DNA from: Allocatelliglobosispora scoriae | GTDB taxonomy: Bacteria > Actinomycetota > Actinomycetes > Mycobacteriales > Micromonosporaceae | Length of the DNA: 64,000 bases | Assembly (NCBI RefSeq): GCF_014204945.1 | Contig: NZ_JACHMN010000002.1 | Span: 910,503-974,502 of the forward strand | Direction: 5' to 3' | Part shown: piece after piece, positions 10,401-17,210 of the stretch | How positions within the stretch are numbered: position 1 is the stretch's first letter | How the letters are laid out: each line of letters opens with the position of its first letter | The notes under the pieces: generated by a model | The model's database searches: none | Told to the model about the DNA's origin: nothing | What the model saw: the letters and a program-made list of their open reading frames with translations, nothing else | Made by a program: the position numbers and the translations under genes

Positions 10401-12819
10401 CATCGGACTCCGGCAGGACTTCCACCACCCGCTGGCGCGTGGCGATCTCCTGCTCCAGGTCATCGATGATCCCGCTCTTCTGGTATGCAGTGTCGAACCC
10501 CCAGGCGAGATGCTTCAGTCCGCTGGTCAGCGTCGCAGACGCGACAGCAGCCGCGTCGACGGCGATCTGGCTGTGCGCAATCCACGCCTGCAGGTCCTGC
10601 TGGATCTCCGATACCTCGTGCCGGAGCCGGAACGCGATGCTCAATTGCAGGTGACAGTCAGGTTGAATGCCGAGGTTGCGCTCACCCGGCGCGGTACCCA
10701 GAAGCCGGGCCTCGATCTCACGGTCGAGCTCCCCCGCATCGCCCGTGAACCGGTACCTACGCCGGTGCAGTTCGGCGAGTTCGCAGTGGAAGTGTCCCGC
10801 GGGACCGCTGTGCTCAGCGGCCTGGATGGCGGCGCGGGCGAAGTCGAAAGCACGGTCGAGGTCTGCGACGTCCTCGTAGCGATGGAACCTGATAACCAGC
10901 GCGTCGCCGACGTGGGCCAGTCCCGCCGCCTGATGACGGTGCCCCGTAGGTGTGACCTGCGCTCCCCGCTCGAAGGCGGTGACGGCTTCGTCGATGGCAG
11001 AGCGTTCACCGGTGGCGAAGAACCGGGATCGCCACGCTCCCCCCAGTTTGGACAGCCAGGTTGCCAGCTCCGGATCGGTGGGATCGGCCAGGTCAACGGC
11101 TTCGGCGAGCGCACCGATCGCGGCATCCACGTCGCTGACCTGGCGAGTAGCTCTATATCGGGCCAGTAGCCGGTTGGCCCAGGCCGCGAGACGCACCGGG
11201 CGCTCGCGGGCGTCGGCGGGCGTCAGCACCACGGCTCGGGCACGCGCCTGCACGGCGAGGTCAAGGTCGGCGGCATCCTTCGACTGCTCGAACAGGTTCT
11301 CCAGAGCCAGTCCAAGGTTGCCCGCGAACACCGCCTGGTCTGCGGTGTCGCTGCTGTGATCGAGAGCGAACTGATAGAGCTCGATACAGCGCCGGATGTC
11401 GTCTGCTCGATGCTCCAGCCAGAACCGATCGATCAGAGTGTTCGCCAGACGGTTGGCGTGATCTGGCCGGTCGGAGTCGGCGGTCGCCAGGGCCCGCTCC
11501 CTGAGCTGAATCGCTTCCTCCAGCATGCGGGGATCGCGCGTGGCCTCGTACTTGCTCACGTAGCGGGAGGCCAGCGCGGTCACATACCACGGCGGGGCCT
11601 CATCGCCGCGGATGCGTACCGCATCGGACATGGCCTCGATGCAGCCGTCCAGGTCAGCCTGCTCGCCAAGGCGCTTGTACCGCTTGTGGAGCACGTCATC
11701 CAGGCTGGACAGCCGCCGAGAGCGGGTAGTGCCCCCGCGCGGGGTCAAGGCGAGGCTGGCTCGGTGGGCGGCGATCGACTCTTCCAGATCCTGCAGCATG
11801 TCCAGGAGATCGAACCTGGTTTCCAGGCGTACGCCCAGCGTGAGCAGATGCGCGGATCGTTGTATGTCGTCGTCGGACAGCTCGACGCAGTGCTGGGCCA
11901 GCGTGATGCATTCGTCGAGATCCTCCTGCCTGCCGGTGAGCTCATGGCGCTGATGCAGCAGGTCTTCCAGCGCCGAAACGCTGGTGATGCGCTCGGCAGG
12001 GTCGGTGGATGATTCGCATTCCTGGCGCGCGGCGGCAATCGCGGCGTTCAGTGTCTCCGGTTCACCGGTGAGCTCGAACTTGTCGGCCAGCGTCCTTCGC
12101 AAGGCCAAGAAGGCGGTCGCCCTGTCCTCGGGCGCCGTGGCTACGTCCAGCAGGCGGTGCAGCGTCGCGATGAGGGCATCGAGCGTGGCCACCTCGGGCG
12201 TCTGTACATTACGCGCCTGTTGCGCCAGGGCGAGCAGGCTCAAGCGGTCGGACAGGTCTCTGCGTTCGGCGGCTGGCGTCAGGTCCACAGCCTGCTGGGC
12301 GAGGTCGACGGCGCGCAAGACGTCGAGGGGATCTGCGTGCCGTATGTGGCGGGCGAGCCACCGGTCGGCCTCCACCGCCAGGCACTCGGCCCGCTGCCGG
12401 TCATTGACCGCCAGCGACCGCGCCTGCTGGGCCAGCCGGAGGGACTCCTCCAGGTCGGAGTCGCTCTCGTTTGCGGCGTCACGGGATGCGAGAACGAATG
12501 ACAGGTCAAGGCAGAGCTGCATCTGCGCCCGGTGCCCGCTGGGGGTGAGCTGTAGCGCCTGGGTGAGCATGCGCACGGACTCATCGGCGTCCTGTGCGGC
12601 GCCGGCCCACCCGTCGATCGTGGATCGGCGAAACAGCGATCGGCCCAAGGCTGCGTAGCGACGGGCCATTCGTACCGGCGCGACGCCCTCGGCGAGCAGG
12701 GACCTACGCCGTGCATCGATGGAACGTGTCAGATCAGCCTGGTCGCCGCTGAGCTGGTGACGAGTACGTCGCAGATTTGCCATGAGACCCGCCCGAGCGG
12801 CGGAGAACCTGCCGGCCAC
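7489..12819 (-). CDS. TPR-CHAT caspase-like protease (conflict system)
   Basis: A 1776-residue protein. Most of it (about 30-1350) is degenerate TPR-like helical repeats. The C-terminal 300 residues are a CHAT domain (Caspase HetF Associated with TPRs; clan CD peptidase). The catalytic dyad is visible as HLSCHGTQ (His near residue 1644) and LTACQTATTG (Cys near 1683), followed by the family segment VIATLWSVADDTSFQ. The annotated start is GTG at 12819, 5 bp after the stop of the membrane-protein gene; ATG at 12783 is a plausible alternative. CHAT proteases are known as executioners or proximal proteases in bacterial death and defence systems (for example gRAMP/Craspase TPR-CHAT). Here the enzyme is encoded with a second protease system of the trypsin type, so either parallel effectors or a proteolytic cascade is possible. 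No membrane segment is seen in this protein. Confidence 0.9.
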   Translation of the reverse strand: MAGRFSAARAGLMANLRRTRHQLSGDQADLTRSIDARRRSLLAEGVAPVRMARRYAALGRSLFRRSTIDGWAGAAQDADESVRMLTQALQLTPSGHRAQMQLCLDLSFVLASRDAANESDSDLEESLRLAQQARSLAVNDRQRAECLAVEADRWLARHIRHADPLDVLRAVDLAQQAVDLTPAAERRDLSDRLSLLALAQQARNVQTPEVATLDALIATLHRLLDVATAPEDRATAFLALRRTLADKFELTGEPETLNAAIAAARQECESSTDPAERITSVSALEDLLHQRHELTGRQEDLDECITLAQHCVELSDDDIQRSAHLLTLGVRLETRFDLLDMLQDLEESIAAHRASLALTPRGGTTRSRRLSSLDDVLHKRYKRLGEQADLDGCIEAMSDAVRIRGDEAPPWYVTALASRYVSKYEATRDPRMLEEAIQLRERALATADSDRPDHANRLANTLIDRFWLEHRADDIRRCIELYQFALDHSSDTADQAVFAGNLGLALENLFEQSKDAADLDLAVQARARAVVLTPADARERPVRLAAWANRLLARYRATRQVSDVDAAIGALAEAVDLADPTDPELATWLSKLGGAWRSRFFATGERSAIDEAVTAFERGAQVTPTGHRHQAAGLAHVGDALVIRFHRYEDVADLDRAFDFARAAIQAAEHSGPAGHFHCELAELHRRRYRFTGDAGELDREIEARLLGTAPGERNLGIQPDCHLQLSIAFRLRHEVSEIQQDLQAWIAHSQIAVDAAAVASATLTSGLKHLAWGFDTAYQKSGIIDDLEQEIATRQRVVEVLPESDGDRVIQQGLLADAYWSRYRALREGGDLDKCIAILVDVVGLAPTDHPARDTWLFDLAIGHRERYRLTGAAADLNLAIEFRRQRLDAAGQSGRRASDLESLARDLWTRYEPPEGVADLDEVIDLRREALALTAEPAARLPLLQGLGSALGARIDLGFSLRADPSGAAAVAYVSDGVLITGEAVAIAEAAGMLTAATLSEHAWALWLSFFVRGVAADFDNAVSALERAIRIGADEPEQQERRATLAYLRQARYLLAGSSTDLAGVDDALDGLVNADELEPMARTLFQMIGWMRDPVAGSDDSYAGADTYGARTDLDADQSMQAMIILNRAMAALSRLQTQEDIAPLHRTIDETRQLATVMADQSANWAAIQVFLCVMINERFARTQDEQDLEEIIMLGAQALATLSPGRFERSMLLDLLANALLIRHLRDGDSGDGWREAARLWEEAARDELLPALSRLTAARRWGQVAMTAGEWHEACRAFTIAIDVLPLLAWRGLDHEDAQEALAPTRGLAGEACAAAIAAGQPDLAVELLEQARGVLWTQLLDGNTDLTALREDHPQLADEMEAVRGELDNPNLTAGFDDSVSHTRALMRRWNELVGRVRELEGWQHLLKPPRIDDLRSGMGDSDIVVLLNVSSWRSDALIVDKTSVRVVELPDLDLPTVLQNHGRYLNALTTFDRHRSVVNRLAMERTITETLIWLWHAATAPVMTLLGLSPSTDRRTISHVWWCPTGPLTLFPVHAAGDHTVSGATVLDRVISSYTPTLRALSETPSTPRTSDPGTMVLVGMNETPGAAPLPQVRQEISHIQSLLDGSLVLDEHSATVQTVKDALGRYSIAHLSCHGTQNLERPSRGGILLRDGLLTMNELSTGPGRHLAVLTACQTATTGTSNPDEAISLASAMQYHGWGQVIATLWSVADDTSFQVVQQFYTSVAEDGQLMAGRAAGALHDAVVALRDREPLRPSRWSAFIHAGRA

Positions 12820-12824
12820 AGTGA

Positions 12825-13763
12825 TCAGCTCAGTTCCGCAGAGACCGGATGCGCATAGATCAAAGGCGGTTCCTCAACGCCCTGCCGCCACTGCAAGCAC
12901 AGCCGTTCGGCGATGACCTTCTCTGCCGCGCTGTCTGCGGGCAACGGCACATGCAGCTGTTCCAGTAGCTGGAAACGGTAGAGATCGAAGCAGACCTCCA
13001 GCGTATCGCCGTACGCCACAGCTGCGGTCGTAGCCGAGCGATACGCCAGCGCGGCCGAGGACAGCGGAATCAGGATTAGTAGAAGCCAGTACCCGGTGGT
13101 GGCGAGCAGCCCGCCCGTAGCCGCCGCCGAGACGGTGCAGTACACCGCCAGCGACACCATCATGTCCATCCGCATCCGCCGGTCGTCGGCTATCTCCTGC
13201 ATCCGGTCCGGCAGCAGCGGGTACAGCCGCGGCCAAGCCACCACCGCATCCCATCCATACCGCGAGCCCGCCCGGCCCTCACTGGCCGACAGCGCGTTAC
13301 CGAAAGTGGTAGGCAGCAGCGTAGAACCGGGTGGAAAGCGTTTGCGCCACAACGCTCCGATCTCACCGCTGTCGATAAGCGCCTGCTCATCGCCAGCTGC
13401 GGCCTTAGCCAACAGGAACTCCTCGCGCCGAATCAGGCGGTCACGTCGGCGGCCTTGGCGCCAGATGCCCAGGGAACTCAACGGGCGAAGCCAACGCGGC
13501 CATAACCCTTCCAAGGTCCGCACCAGTCCCAGCAGAGCTGGGCTGAGCAGCAGAGCCAGCATCAGGCTGAGCACGAGGGCAACGAGGATCGCGGCAACGG
13601 ATGTGTGCGTCATGTTGCGCCACAGCGCCGTCAGGTCAACGCCGCCCGGTGCGCCGGCCTGGACCAAGACGATCACAAACAACCCGGCTAGCGCTGTGGG
13701 AAGGAAGGCGACAATGAAGAACCTGTGCAGAAAACCGTCGAGGCCGAGGCCGGATACCTCCAT
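12825..13763 (-). CDS. Four-helix membrane protein of the CHAT operon
   Basis: 312 residues from ATG at 13763. The open frame runs further upstream, but that part is a shadow of the preceding gene. Hydrophobic segments at about 12-36, 55-80, 201-222 and 223-243 suggest two hairpins of helices with a cytoplasmic middle region of about 120 residues. That region contains FGNALSA, then RYGWDAVVAWPRLYPLLP. I recall a similar Gly-Asn plus WPRL-x-PLLP pattern in other uncharacterised actinobacterial membrane proteins, but I cannot name the family. The start codon follows the preceding stop with one base between (TGACATG), and its stop lies 5 bp before the CHAT start, so all three genes are coupled. 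The likely role is to place the system at the membrane or act as its target or pore; this is inference. Confidence 0.75.
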   Translation of the reverse strand: MEVSGLGLDGFLHRFFIVAFLPTALAGLFVIVLVQAGAPGGVDLTALWRNMTHTSVAAILVALVLSLMLALLLSPALLGLVRTLEGLWPRWLRPLSSLGIWRQGRRRDRLIRREEFLLAKAAAGDEQALIDSGEIGALWRKRFPPGSTLLPTTFGNALSASEGRAGSRYGWDAVVAWPRLYPLLPDRMQEIADDRRMRMDMMVSLAVYCTVSAAATGGLLATTGYWLLLILIPLSSAALAYRSATTAAVAYGDTLEVCFDLYRFQLLEQLHVPLPADSAAEKVIAERLCLQWRQGVEEPPLIYAHPVSAELS

Positions 13764-13764
13764 G

Positions 13765-14163
13765 TCAGGCGCCCGCGGGATCGACGGAGACCCGGCGCAC
13801 CGGACCGTGACCGTTACGGCACAGCGGCATAGAGCGATGATCAATGTGAATCCGCACCATGGTGAAGTCACAGCTCTCACATGACAACTGGATGATCTGG
13901 TAGCGGGGGCGCCCAGGCAGGACAGCCCCGTCGCTATCGCCAAAGCCGCGAGCGGCCCCGATGAGTCTCGCCCGGCTGCACCCGCCGATCGTCTGCCCGC
14001 CGACGAGTACGGCCACCTGGTCGACGTCCGGGGCGTCGGCGAAGACCGCATCCAGAGCCTCGGCGAGGGCATCGACATCGATGCCGGGCGGCAGGTCAAG
14101 AGTGGCATCAGGCGCTGATGGAGGCTCGGCGTCCAGCAGGACCGCATAGGGGCTATGAGGCAT
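13765..14163 (-). CDS. Small Cys/His protein, first gene of the CHAT operon
   Basis: 132 residues from ATG at 14163 (a TTG two codons earlier is possible). The N-terminal half is acidic (DVDALAEALDAVFADAPDVDQ) followed by VAVLVGGQTIGG. The C-terminal half has LSCESCDFTMVRIHI and PLCRNGHGPVRRV, that is CxxC plus Cys/His later, which looks like a zinc-ribbon or treble-clef fold. I do not recognise a named family. Its TGA overlaps the spacing to the membrane-protein ATG, so it is translated as part of the same unit. Being first in the operon and small, it may be a sensor, adaptor or regulator of the protease. The intergenic region upstream (14164-14403) is shared with the divergent gene at 14404. 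Confidence 0.65.
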   Translation of the reverse strand: MPHSPYAVLLDAEPPSAPDATLDLPPGIDVDALAEALDAVFADAPDVDQVAVLVGGQTIGGCSRARLIGAARGFGDSDGAVLPGRPRYQIIQLSCESCDFTMVRIHIDHRSMPLCRNGHGPVRRVSVDPAGA

Positions 14164-14403
14164 GACCAACTGTAAGTTGCCCGATGACCACGCGCTGTCC
14201 CGAAAATGATCGCGACCACTCTGGACATGAGCGAGGATGTCGTCACCTATCTCGGGATCCGGCGGACAGCGCTACCGCAGGACTGCGAACGGCCGCGGCA
14301 AACCTACTGAAGTTCACGAGTCGGGGCCTGTGCGTCGGTTGTGGCTGGTCAGGGTGGGTGTAGGCCGGTGGCAAAGGGGCGGTGACGCGGGCGCCGCCCT
14401 GGA

Positions 14404-14916
14404 ATGAGAACCATCATGTCGACCCGGCGCATCCCCAAACACCTCATCCAGGCACGACGAGCCGAGACCGGCGAGACGTACCAGCAGGCCCACGCCGCAC
14501 TCGCCCGCCAGATCCCTGAGGCCCGCCTGCGCGCTCCCGAGGACGACTCGCCGTGCGTCGGCCGGTGCACCTCCCAGTTCAAAGCCGCCGACAGTGCCAG
14601 CCACGACGGCGGATCCATGGTCGACTGCGCCGCATGCCCCGGCGCGGTATGCCTCGAATGCCAGACCCGGGCCGTCGACGAGCCCTTCGCCAGATGCAGC
14701 CCCTGCGAGACCGCGATCGAGGACCTAGCCCGAGCCCAGCGACTAGCCGACCGCTGCGCGGGCCGCATCTGCATCACCAGAGCCCAGGCCGGCACCTCCG
14801 ACTCCGCCTCCTACATCTGCGACCTCTGCAACGAGCCCACCTGCCACTGCGGCAGGCCCGTCGAGCACGGAATCATGATCTGCGACCCTGCGACCCTGCG
14901 GCAACTACGCCGGTGA
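14404..14916 (+). CDS. Cys-rich hypothetical protein
   Basis: 170 residues (ATG 14404; ATG 14416, giving MSTRRIPKHLIQARR, is an equally likely start). Residues 10-40 are a basic helical segment (RRAETGETYQQAHAALARQ). The rest has many cysteines in pairs: CVGRC, CAACPGAVCLEC, CSPC, CDLC, CHC. Several zinc sites are therefore probable. No catalytic motif is visible and I cannot assign a family. It is followed 3 bp later by the next small gene, so the two are an operon. A perfect 15-bp hairpin ends the unit. Its position beside an integrase suggests it belongs to the mobile element. Confidence 0.6.
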   Translation: MRTIMSTRRIPKHLIQARRAETGETYQQAHAALARQIPEARLRAPEDDSPCVGRCTSQFKAADSASHDGGSMVDCAACPGAVCLECQTRAVDEPFARCSPCETAIEDLARAQRLADRCAGRICITRAQAGTSDSASYICDLCNEPTCHCGRPVEHGIMICDPATLRQLRR

Positions 14917-14919
14917 TAC

Positions 14920-15123
14920 ATGCCAGACGACCACGACGACTACCCCGCCCGACGCCTGGAATACCTGACCGGGCTGATCGTCAAGCGAGGCGGCGGCAGC
15001 TACCGCCACCTACACCGCATGCTCGGCACCAGCAACATCTTGACCGCCGACGCCGAAGACCAATACGAGGTCATGGAATACGCCCACCGCTGGGCCGCCC
15101 GCCTACGCAAAACACGCAGCTAA
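14920..15123 (+). CDS. Small hypothetical protein, element-associated
   Basis: 67 residues from ATG at 14920, three bases after the stop of the Cys-rich gene. The sequence is hydrophilic with no Cys, and its ends are charged (MPDDHDDYPARRLEY to RLRKTRS). A Gly-rich turn (KRGGGSYRHLHRML) is followed by an acidic helix. It resembles small DNA- or protein-binding accessory genes of integrative elements, but no family is recognised. A strong terminator follows 7 bp after the stop. Confidence 0.5.
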   Translation: MPDDHDDYPARRLEYLTGLIVKRGGGSYRHLHRMLGTSNILTADAEDQYEVMEYAHRWAARLRKTRS

Positions 15124-15130
15124 CCGACCT

Positions 15131-15170
15131 TCGTGTCGCGGCGAAGACCTGCAGATTCGCCGCGACACGA
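15131..15170 (+). terminator. Perfect 15-bp stem terminator
   Basis: Arms TCGTGTCGCGGCGAA (15131-15145) and its exact complement (15156-15170) surround a 10-base loop, just downstream of the stop at 15123. No U-tract follows, as is usual in actinomycetes. Confidence 0.75.
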
Positions 15171-15350
15171 GTCGCAGACGGTACTTAACCGCAACGGGTT
15201 CCCCAAGGTGGGTGCCTGTATCCATCTCAATTAAGAGACAGGCAACACCAAGCTCGACCCCTACGTCCCAGGTGTTCCCAGGATCAACTCTGAAGAAGAT
15301 GAGCCACGTTGGCACTCCATAAAAGCTGTTCAGCGGGCTATTTAAATCGA

Positions 15351-15366
15351 TAAGTCACGTGACTTA
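15351..15366. promoter_or_regulatory. Perfect 16-bp palindrome, candidate operator
   Basis: TAAGTCACGTGACTTA reads identically on both strands. It lies in the AT-rich gap beside an XRE-type regulator gene (15488-16042) and directly before ATATATAAGG. A dimeric HTH protein such as that regulator is a natural candidate binder; this is inference. Confidence 0.5.
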
Positions 15367-15389
15367 ACATATATAAGGTCGCTGCAACT

Positions 15390-15422
15390 AGCTGCTAGAC
15401 CGAAGGGTGCGTGCTAGCAGCT
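15390..15422. repeat. 9-bp inverted repeat
   Basis: AGCTGCTAG (15390-15398) and CTAGCAGCT (15414-15422) surround a 15-base loop. It may be a weak terminator or a second protein-binding site in the same control region. Confidence 0.4.
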
Positions 15423-15487
15423 AAAAGTTTGCGAGATGCGAGACCAAAACGGTTACGTTTCCTGTCTCCAGCTAATACAAGAGACAC

Positions 15488-16042
15488 TCACCGACCGTGT
15501 TCCTTCTCCCATAACTCCATCAGGGCGCCGCCATCACCGAATAGGACGCCAGCGCTTCTCGCCAAGTCGCCCGATGGTGACTGTCCATTTTCTACCTTTG
15601 AGAGATACCCGCTGCTGTAATGGAGGTGCCTTGCGAGAACCCTCAGCGACATGCCAGCGTTCACCCGTGCTGCCCGGAGTGCTCTCCCGAACTCATTTGT
15701 TGATCGTCTGGATGCCGTGGAACTGCTGGTACGTCGAGTTCTAGCGGGCTGACCGACAATACGATCTTCACAGTCGGCCCTTCGTTGCATCCAGGACTCC
15801 AGTTCGCGCCCTGGGTCCCGAGACCATGCCTCGACCATGACCGCTAGAAGCCTGCGCGTTGGAAGCGTGGAACCTGCCAAAGCAGCGAAGATCGCAGACT
15901 TGCTCACCTTGGCACGGCCGGCCACCTCGGCTATCTCTCGAAACCGGCCAGGCGGCGCGCTTTCTCGTAGCGCGCGAAGAGCCAGCCCGAAGCGGGCCAA
16001 TGGCCCGTCATCAGGGGAGAGGGATGTTGTTCGTGCTACCAC
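15488..16042 (-). CDS. XRE-family helix-turn-helix regulator
   Basis: 184 residues with two HTH-like regions. Residues about 35-75 (FREIAEVAGRAKVSKSAIFAAL) look like a degenerate HTH. Residues about 115-165 are a clear XRE/Cro-like domain (FGRALRAARVNAGMSLRVLA, then YLSKVENGQ). The tail ends in a short acidic/basic helix (LMELWEKEHGR). GTG at 16042 is used as start; no strong ribosome site is seen. The arrangement, with an N-terminal degenerate and C-terminal good HTH, is typical of small regulators in actinomycete integrative elements. The perfect palindrome about 120 bp beyond its 3' end and the AT-rich stretch there may be its targets. Confidence 0.75.
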   Translation of the reverse strand: MVARTTSLSPDDGPLARFGLALRALRESAPPGRFREIAEVAGRAKVSKSAIFAALAGSTLPTRRLLAVMVEAWSRDPGRELESWMQRRADCEDRIVGQPARTRRTSSSTASRRSTNEFGRALRAARVNAGMSLRVLARHLHYSSGYLSKVENGQSPSGDLARSAGVLFGDGGALMELWEKEHGR

Positions 16043-16154
16043 TCTTCTACCGTTCGGGTACGCAAGTCCTTTGAAGTCCGTTCAAGTCCGTGTGCATTGC
16101 CGCAGGAAACCTGGCGTATTTGAATGAACAAGCCGGGAAACACCGGCAGGAAAC

Positions 16155-16197
16155 AGCCCCCGCTCGCTCTCGTTGGCGCGTGGTCGAAGCGGGGGCT
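16155..16197. terminator. G/C hairpin, terminator-like
   Basis: AGCCCCCGCT (16155-16164) pairs with AGCGGGGGCT (16188-16197) and is followed by TTC. It may be a rho-independent or attenuator-type hairpin. Confidence 0.5.
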
Positions 16198-16216
16198 TTC
16201 GACCGAAGGAGTCCGA

Positions 16217-16573
16217 ATGAACGGCTGGCTCGGCTTGGGAGCCATTGTCTCCCAAGCCGGCGCGTTTCGGAAGGGTCAGGTCGCGCCGTACAGGTTCGCC
16301 TGCTGCTGTCCGTGTCACGCGCAACATGGTTGGAACAGGGCCCCCAGTTCCATCAATTTCCCCCACCACCCGAGTTCTGTGATGGTGCTGGTATTAGTGG
16401 TGGCCAGTTACCCTATGTGGCTGAAGGCTGCGGGATTCAGTTTCGACCAGAGCTCCCGACTGGTCTCGACGTTGGCTGAGGTGTCAGTTCATCTGCACTT
16501 GGTCCACATCGCTGCCGGAGCGCCAGCAGCCCTCTTGACGCTGATGCTGGCGATACGTGCGTACCGACGCTGA
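16217..16573 (+). CDS. Doubtful small membrane protein
   Basis: Reading from ATG 16217 gives 118 residues. Two hydrophobic stretches lie in the second half (VMVLVLVVASYPMW and AAGAPAALLTLMLAI). The N-terminal half is Cys-rich (CCCPCH) and of unusual composition. A shorter start at 16382 would give 63 residues containing just the two helices. No family is recognised, and the ribosome site is not convincing. Confidence 0.25.
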   Translation: MNGWLGLGAIVSQAGAFRKGQVAPYRFACCCPCHAQHGWNRAPSSINFPHHPSSVMVLVLVVASYPMWLKAAGFSFDQSSRLVSTLAEVSVHLHLVHIAAGAPAALLTLMLAIRAYRR

Positions 16574-16889
16574 GGGCGGAATTAGCCTTTAGGCAGTTAG
16601 CGGGGGCTGGCCATGACGAGCCTGCCCCCGCCTCGCTGGGGCCCTTCCTCTCACTGTCTAGCCGCTTAGCCCGAGCGGATTTGCCGGGACCGGGCAAGCC
16701 GATCAAGTGCGACCTCGGCGGAGTTGCGCAACTCGACTGAGACACTGGGCAGATGTGGTCTCAATTGGTCTGCGCAGCACTGCCAACCCTGACCTTCAGG
16801 TGAGCATGATGACTGGGACTTGGGCACGTCTGTCGCGCGTCAGAATCTTTGGCACAGGGGTTTGTTGGTCCTGAGCTAAGGAGTTGACC

Positions 16890-17210
16890 ATGGGTCGTCC
16901 GCCCCAGTTCCCGGTCGAGGACAAGCTGCGCATCGTGCTCAGCGTCCTGTCCGGGGAGATGACGATCGTCGAGGCCGCGAGGCGCAACCAGACCAGTGAG
17001 CAGTCGATCGGCCGGTGGAAGCAGCAGTTCCTCGAAGGCGGGAAGGCGGGTCTGGCCGAGGGCGGCCGGGTCGTCGACAACCCGCGTGAACGGGCCCTCC
17101 AAGAGCAGATCGACGAGCTGACCAGCGCTCTCGGCGAGGCGCATGTCGAGTTGCGGGTGTGGAAGAAGTCCGCGGAGTACCGGCTGGCCCCTTCGAGGAC
17201 CTCGAGGTGA
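16890..17210 (+). CDS. IS3-type transposase OrfA
   Basis: 106 residues from ATG 16890, preceded by AAGGAG about 6 bases upstream. An HTH_Tnp_1-like N-terminus (VEDKLRIVLSVLSGEMTIVE, then SEQSIGRWKQQFLEGG) is followed by a leucine-rich coiled-coil segment (LQEQIDELTSALGEAHVEL). It binds the terminal repeats in IS3-type elements and supplies the N-terminal part of the OrfAB fusion. The last 52 bases overlap orfB in the -1 frame. Confidence 0.88.
   Translation: MGRPPQFPVEDKLRIVLSVLSGEMTIVEAARRNQTSEQSIGRWKQQFLEGGKAGLAEGGRVVDNPRERALQEQIDELTSALGEAHVELRVWKKSAEYRLAPSRTSR

Larger units (their letters stand above)
15171..15487. other. Regulatory-looking AT-richer intergenic stretch
   Basis: No supported gene. 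This stretch is clearly more AT-rich than its surroundings. It holds the perfect palindrome at 15351-15366, a TATATAA run just after it (about 15370-15377) and a second inverted repeat at 15390-15422. It looks like an operator/promoter region of the mobile element. The minus-strand frame ending at 15103 (MPTWLIFFRVDPGN) is open but would read through the terminator hairpin and is not supported. Confidence 0.45.
16043..16830. other. 788-bp region with one doubtful small gene
   Basis: This stretch lies between the XRE gene and the IS element. It contains a 10-bp hairpin at 16155-16197 and a doubtful membrane ORF at 16217-16573. Composition is mixed and several frames are open, but nothing else is supportable. 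Confidence 0.4.

Noticed and set aside
12825..14246. 473-residue open frame as one membrane protein
   Set aside because: Its first 161 residues are the out-of-frame image of the Cys/His gene (13765-14163) and have non-protein composition; the ATG at 13763 fits coupling and the hydrophobic start.
15103..15315. Minus-strand 70-codon ORF (MPTWLIFFRVDPGN...)
   Set aside because: Its beginning looks protein-like, but it reads through the perfect terminator hairpin into antisense of the small gene, and no ribosome site is evident.
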